Assembly (NCBI RefSeq): GCF_016650635.1
Contig: NZ_JAEKFI010000001.1
Location: forward strand, 806,001-870,000
DNA from: Pseudomonas sp. TH43
Lineage (GTDB): Bacteria > Pseudomonadota > Gammaproteobacteria > Pseudomonadales > Pseudomonadaceae
DNA: 64,000 bases
Reading direction: 5' to 3'
Shown here piece after piece: positions 61,556 through 64,000 of this stretch (positions are counted from its first letter, which is position 1; each line of letters starts with the position of its first letter). A model generated the notes under the pieces. The model searched no databases. It saw only the letters and a program-made list of their open reading frames with translations, and had not been told where the DNA came from. The position numbers were made by a program, and so were the translations under genes.

Positions 61556-62200
61556 TCAGCTCGACGCCACCAGCGCCTTGAGCGACACATCGAATTGCTT
61601 CAAAGCGTTAAGCTGCAAGTCGCGTTGCTTGTCGATCTGCGCAGCAATTGCCGCTGCCGCCTGGTTGTGGACCCACACGGAAGGCAGCTGTTTTTCCACC
61701 GCCCCTTCAGCTTTGCCGATGTATTGCAGGTCGGCGTCGTAGAAACGTGCGGTGAAGCGCGCTTCGACCAGACTGTTGCGTTGCGTCAGCAAGCGGTTGA
61801 ACGTGTCGAGTTTCACCACGATGTCTGGATGTGCCTGGACCAACGCATCGAGGCTGTCGTAAACGGTGACGGACAAAAACTGTTGCTGCAGCGAACTGAT
61901 CAACCAATCGATGGCCAGTTCAGGATCGGAGCTGCCGACGAAGGCCTCGCGAATCCTTGAGTCCAGCGCATCTTTGGCACCGTTGGCGGCCATGTCGTGG
62001 TAACGCTCAAGGTATTGCAGGTTTTCCAGTGTGTTCTCGCTGTACAGCACGCCGACGCTTTGCGAGTGTCGCAACGTCGCGCTGCTGCCGGCGATGGGCT
62101 GGAGATGACACGACCGGGCGTCGTCTGCGTAGGTCGGTGCAGCGGCAACCGCTCCGCCCATCAACAGGGCGACCAGAGCCAGTCGGGTCAAAGTGTTCAT
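61556..62200 (-). CDS. Putative periplasmic protein of unknown function
   Basis: The product has 214 residues with a signal peptide (MNTLTRLALVALLMGGAVAAAPTYA). The mature domain is mixed alpha/beta (SCHLQPIAGSSATLRHSQSVGVLYSENTLENLQYLERYHDM, WLISSLQQQFLSVTVYDSLDALVQAHPDIVVKLDTFNRLLTQRNSLVEARFTARFYDADLQYIGKAEG). It resembles a DUF4136/LpoB-like fold only loosely, so no family is claimed. The ATG at 62200 has AAGGAA upstream; a 60-residue longer reading is not favoured. Confidence 0.8.
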   Translation of the reverse strand: MNTLTRLALVALLMGGAVAAAPTYADDARSCHLQPIAGSSATLRHSQSVGVLYSENTLENLQYLERYHDMAANGAKDALDSRIREAFVGSSDPELAIDWLISSLQQQFLSVTVYDSLDALVQAHPDIVVKLDTFNRLLTQRNSLVEARFTARFYDADLQYIGKAEGAVEKQLPSVWVHNQAAAAIAAQIDKQRDLQLNALKQFDVSLKALVASS

Positions 62201-62352
62201 CGCGCAAATTCCTTGAGCTGCGTGTTCGATGGAAGCGATTTTCCGCCCATTGGCGACAAAGCAAAACTTGCGTTTCGTGATGGTCACTATTACTTCTAGC
62301 AATAGTTGCGCGACGTGCAGACTGATACACACTTCAATACAACTAGAAAAAG

Positions 62353-62619
62353 ATGAAAGAGGATCTCTCTTTGAGAACATTCGACCTGATCCGTGACGCC
62401 GTTTTGCCCGACTTTCGCGAGCGAGTGGCGGAATACCTGGTCCAGTACGAGACTGTATTGCTAGCCGACAACCCCGGCGACACCCAGCTGATCCGCAACA
62501 CCGCCCACCAGTTGCTCGGTTACCTGCGCGGCCTGAACACCACGCGAGTGCTGGGCATGGCGGACTGGGAAGAGCTCGATCGGCGGGTGGTAAACACCTG
62601 GCTAGCGCCGCAGCAATGA
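62353..62619 (+). CDS. Small helical cytosolic protein
   Basis: The product has 88 residues, mostly alpha-helical (DLIRDAVLPDFRERVAEYLVQYETVLLADN, IRNTAHQLLGYLRGLNTTRVLG). The arrangement of a His in NTAHQLLGYLRGL is reminiscent of an Hpt-like helix bundle but too short to call. A GAAAGAGGA-like site lies before the ATG at 62353. It begins in the 152-bp divergent region with the periplasmic protein gene. No family recognised. Confidence 0.6.
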   Translation: MKEDLSLRTFDLIRDAVLPDFRERVAEYLVQYETVLLADNPGDTQLIRNTAHQLLGYLRGLNTTRVLGMADWEELDRRVVNTWLAPQQ

Positions 62620-62668
62620 CCGACTAGACTTGCCGGGCTGTTTCCGACTGTCGAACCGGAGGTGCCCC

Positions 62669-63697
62669 ATGAGCAACACCGAACCCACTACTTTCAACGG
62701 CTGGGCGGCCACCGCTGCCGGCGCACCACTAGAGCGTTACAGCTACGATCCCGGCGCATTGGGCGAAGAAGACGTCGAAGTCGCCGTGGAATACTGCGGC
62801 GTCTGCCACTCGGATCAATCGCTGATCGACAACGACTGGGGCATCAGCCGCTATCCGTTCGTGCCGGGCCACGAAGCGGTCGGCAAGATCGTTCGTATGG
62901 GCTCGCAGGTACGTGGCTTGAAAATCGGCCAGCGTGTCGGCATCGGTTGGTACAAGGGCAGTTGCATGCACTGCTCATCCTGCATCTCGGGCTCGCAGCA
63001 ACTGTGCGGCACCGCGCAGCCGACCATCATCGGCAGTAACGGTGGCTTCGCCGATCGCTTGCGCTCGCACTGGGCCTGGGCGATTCCGGTACCTGACAAC
63101 CTTGATCCGGCGATGGTTGGGCCATTGTTCTGCGCAGGTTCGACGGTATTCAACCCATTGCTGCAATTCGGCGTGAAACCCACCGACCGCGTCGGCGTGG
63201 TCGGCATCGGCGGCCTTGGTCACCTGGCGCTGCGCTTTCTGAATGCCTGGGGCTGTGAAGTCACCGCGTTTACCTCATCGCTGAACAAGCAGGACGAAGC
63301 CAAACGCCTCGGCGCGCACAATGTCGTCGCCTCAACCGACAGCAATGCGTTGAAAGCCATTGCCGGTACGCTGGATTTTCTGCTGATCAGTGCCAACGCC
63401 GACCTCGACTGGAAGGCCATGCTCGCCACTCTGCGGGCCAATGGGCGGCTGCATTTCGTCGGCATCGTGCCCAGTGCGATTCCGGTTCACGTGTTCGATC
63501 TGATTCCGCAGCAAAAATCCCTGTCCGCCTCACCCGTTGGTTCGCCGGGCACCATGGCGACCATGCTCGAGTTCTGTGCGCGGCATCAGATTCTGCCGCA
63601 GGTCGAGATGTTTCCCATGAGCAAGGTCAACGAGGCCGTCGAGCATTTGCGCAGCGGCAAGGCGCGTTATCGCGTGGTGCTGGACGCCAGTCAGTGA
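62669..63697 (+). CDS. Zinc-dependent NAD(P) alcohol dehydrogenase (YahK/AdhC type)
   Basis: The product has 342 residues. Catalytic zinc ligands: Cys in EYCGVCHSDQSL, His in FVPGHEAVG, and a later Cys (PLFCAGSTV). Structural zinc loop: GSCMHCSSCISGSQQLC. The Rossmann motif GIGGLGHLALRFLNAWG follows. The overall pattern fits the YahK/cinnamyl-alcohol dehydrogenase-like subgroup that reduces aldehydes with NADPH. A GGAGG site precedes the ATG at 62669. The gene stands alone. Confidence 0.94.
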   Translation: MSNTEPTTFNGWAATAAGAPLERYSYDPGALGEEDVEVAVEYCGVCHSDQSLIDNDWGISRYPFVPGHEAVGKIVRMGSQVRGLKIGQRVGIGWYKGSCMHCSSCISGSQQLCGTAQPTIIGSNGGFADRLRSHWAWAIPVPDNLDPAMVGPLFCAGSTVFNPLLQFGVKPTDRVGVVGIGGLGHLALRFLNAWGCEVTAFTSSLNKQDEAKRLGAHNVVASTDSNALKAIAGTLDFLLISANADLDWKAMLATLRANGRLHFVGIVPSAIPVHVFDLIPQQKSLSASPVGSPGTMATMLEFCARHQILPQVEMFPMSKVNEAVEHLRSGKARYRVVLDASQ

Positions 63698-63836
63698 GCA
63701 ATCGGCGCGGCGGTTGATGCCGCTCGCGCCCTCCCCCAACGCCAATGGTCTGCGCGGCAACAAGGCCCCTGCGAAAATCCTTGGCGAACGCTTACAATCG
63801 CCCGTCTAACCGCCCACCAGACAGGCCCGCCCAGAA

Positions 63837-64000
63837 ATGCCGCTCGACCCTCCGACGATGCTGACCCTTTCCATCGCCCTCGCAGCCGCTGCCGCGCTGT
63901 ACCTGGCGATCGAGTGGCGGAGCATCCGTGAACCCTCGCTGCTGTTCTGGAGCGCCGGTTTCGCCACCATCACCGTGGGCTCCACCCTCGCATTGCTGCG
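63837..64000 (+). CDS. N-terminus of a membrane protein, possibly a GGDEF regulator (partial)
   Basis: Only 54 residues are present before the right edge: MPLDPPTMLTLSIALAAAAALYLAIEW, then SLLFWSAGFATITVGSTLALL. Two membrane segments with a short loop match the MASE/seven-TM style of N-terminal sensors found before diguanylate cyclase domains in Pseudomonas; that assignment is only a resemblance. No Shine-Dalgarno site is strong; the ATG follows CCAGAA. Confidence 0.6.
   Translation, partial: MPLDPPTMLTLSIALAAAAALYLAIEWRSIREPSLLFWSAGFATITVGSTLALL

Overview
The window looks like chromosomal DNA of a fluorescent-group Pseudomonas. It has high G+C throughout, an agmatine/N-carbamoylputrescine operon of Pseudomonas type, REP/REPIN hairpins built on the GGAGC...TTGCTCGCG and GGAGCTGCCGAAGGCTGCG themes, a type VI secretion island with Rhs effectors, many LysR regulators and a TonB siderophore receptor. 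I see no rRNA, tRNA, CRISPR array, insertion sequence or prophage.

Region 1 (1-14.1 kb, minus strand) is a type VI secretion effector island read right to left: hcp, vgrG, a full-length rhs with a short HNH-like C-terminal toxin tip, its immunity gene, a separate PAAR gene, then a second rhs that runs off the left edge. Upstream of hcp is what looks like a complete sigma-54 promoter: a -24/-12 match, an IHF match about 50 bp upstream, and three copies of a 20-bp palindrome 120-230 bp upstream.

Region 2 (13.1-18.4 kb, minus strand) is a five-gene operon: aguA, aguB, an orphan polyamine-binding protein, a Tat-exported agmatine deiminase paralogue and a GlxA/AraC regulator, with a divergent LysR gene. 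Region 3 (19.3-25.7 kb) has a second LysR gene divergent from a RidA-family gene, an XRE-type regulator, an HD phosphohydrolase, an SDR gene remnant and a tightly overlapping PhnCDE-like ABC transporter operon (phosphonate, phosphite or selenate type).

Region 4 (25.7-32.0 kb, minus strand) is the most unusual locus: four overlapping genes encoding a MoxR AAA+ ATPase, a small bpX5-like protein, a vWA-like/beta-propeller protein with a degenerate metal site, and a membrane-anchored bpX6/beta-propeller protein. It matches the computationally predicted MoxR-vWA-bpX ternary conflict systems. I know of no experimental function for this class.

Region 5 (32-49.5 kb) is mostly housekeeping and accessory metabolism. 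It holds an MHS-family permease, a 102-bp tandem repeat array framed by inverted ends, a sialidase-like/6-TM/LtaS-like envelope operon, a PepSY/cytochrome b561 pair divergent from a two-component system, and mntP under a yybP-ykoY manganese riboswitch. It also holds an SDR, a DUF72 protein, a PoxB-like ThDP enzyme, a cupin, and a DUF2798/LysR divergent pair.

Region 6 (49.7-64 kb) has a VanA-like Rieske oxygenase followed by a rubredoxin/rubredoxin-reductase fusion and a LysR gene behind a perfect 15-bp inverted repeat. After these come a lipoprotein, YghU, a TonB-dependent siderophore receptor with a candidate Fur box, a GAF histidine kinase, a LysE exporter, a PhyH oxygenase translationally coupled to a quinone oxidoreductase, two small exported proteins, a zinc alcohol dehydrogenase, and the start of a membrane protein cut by the right edge.
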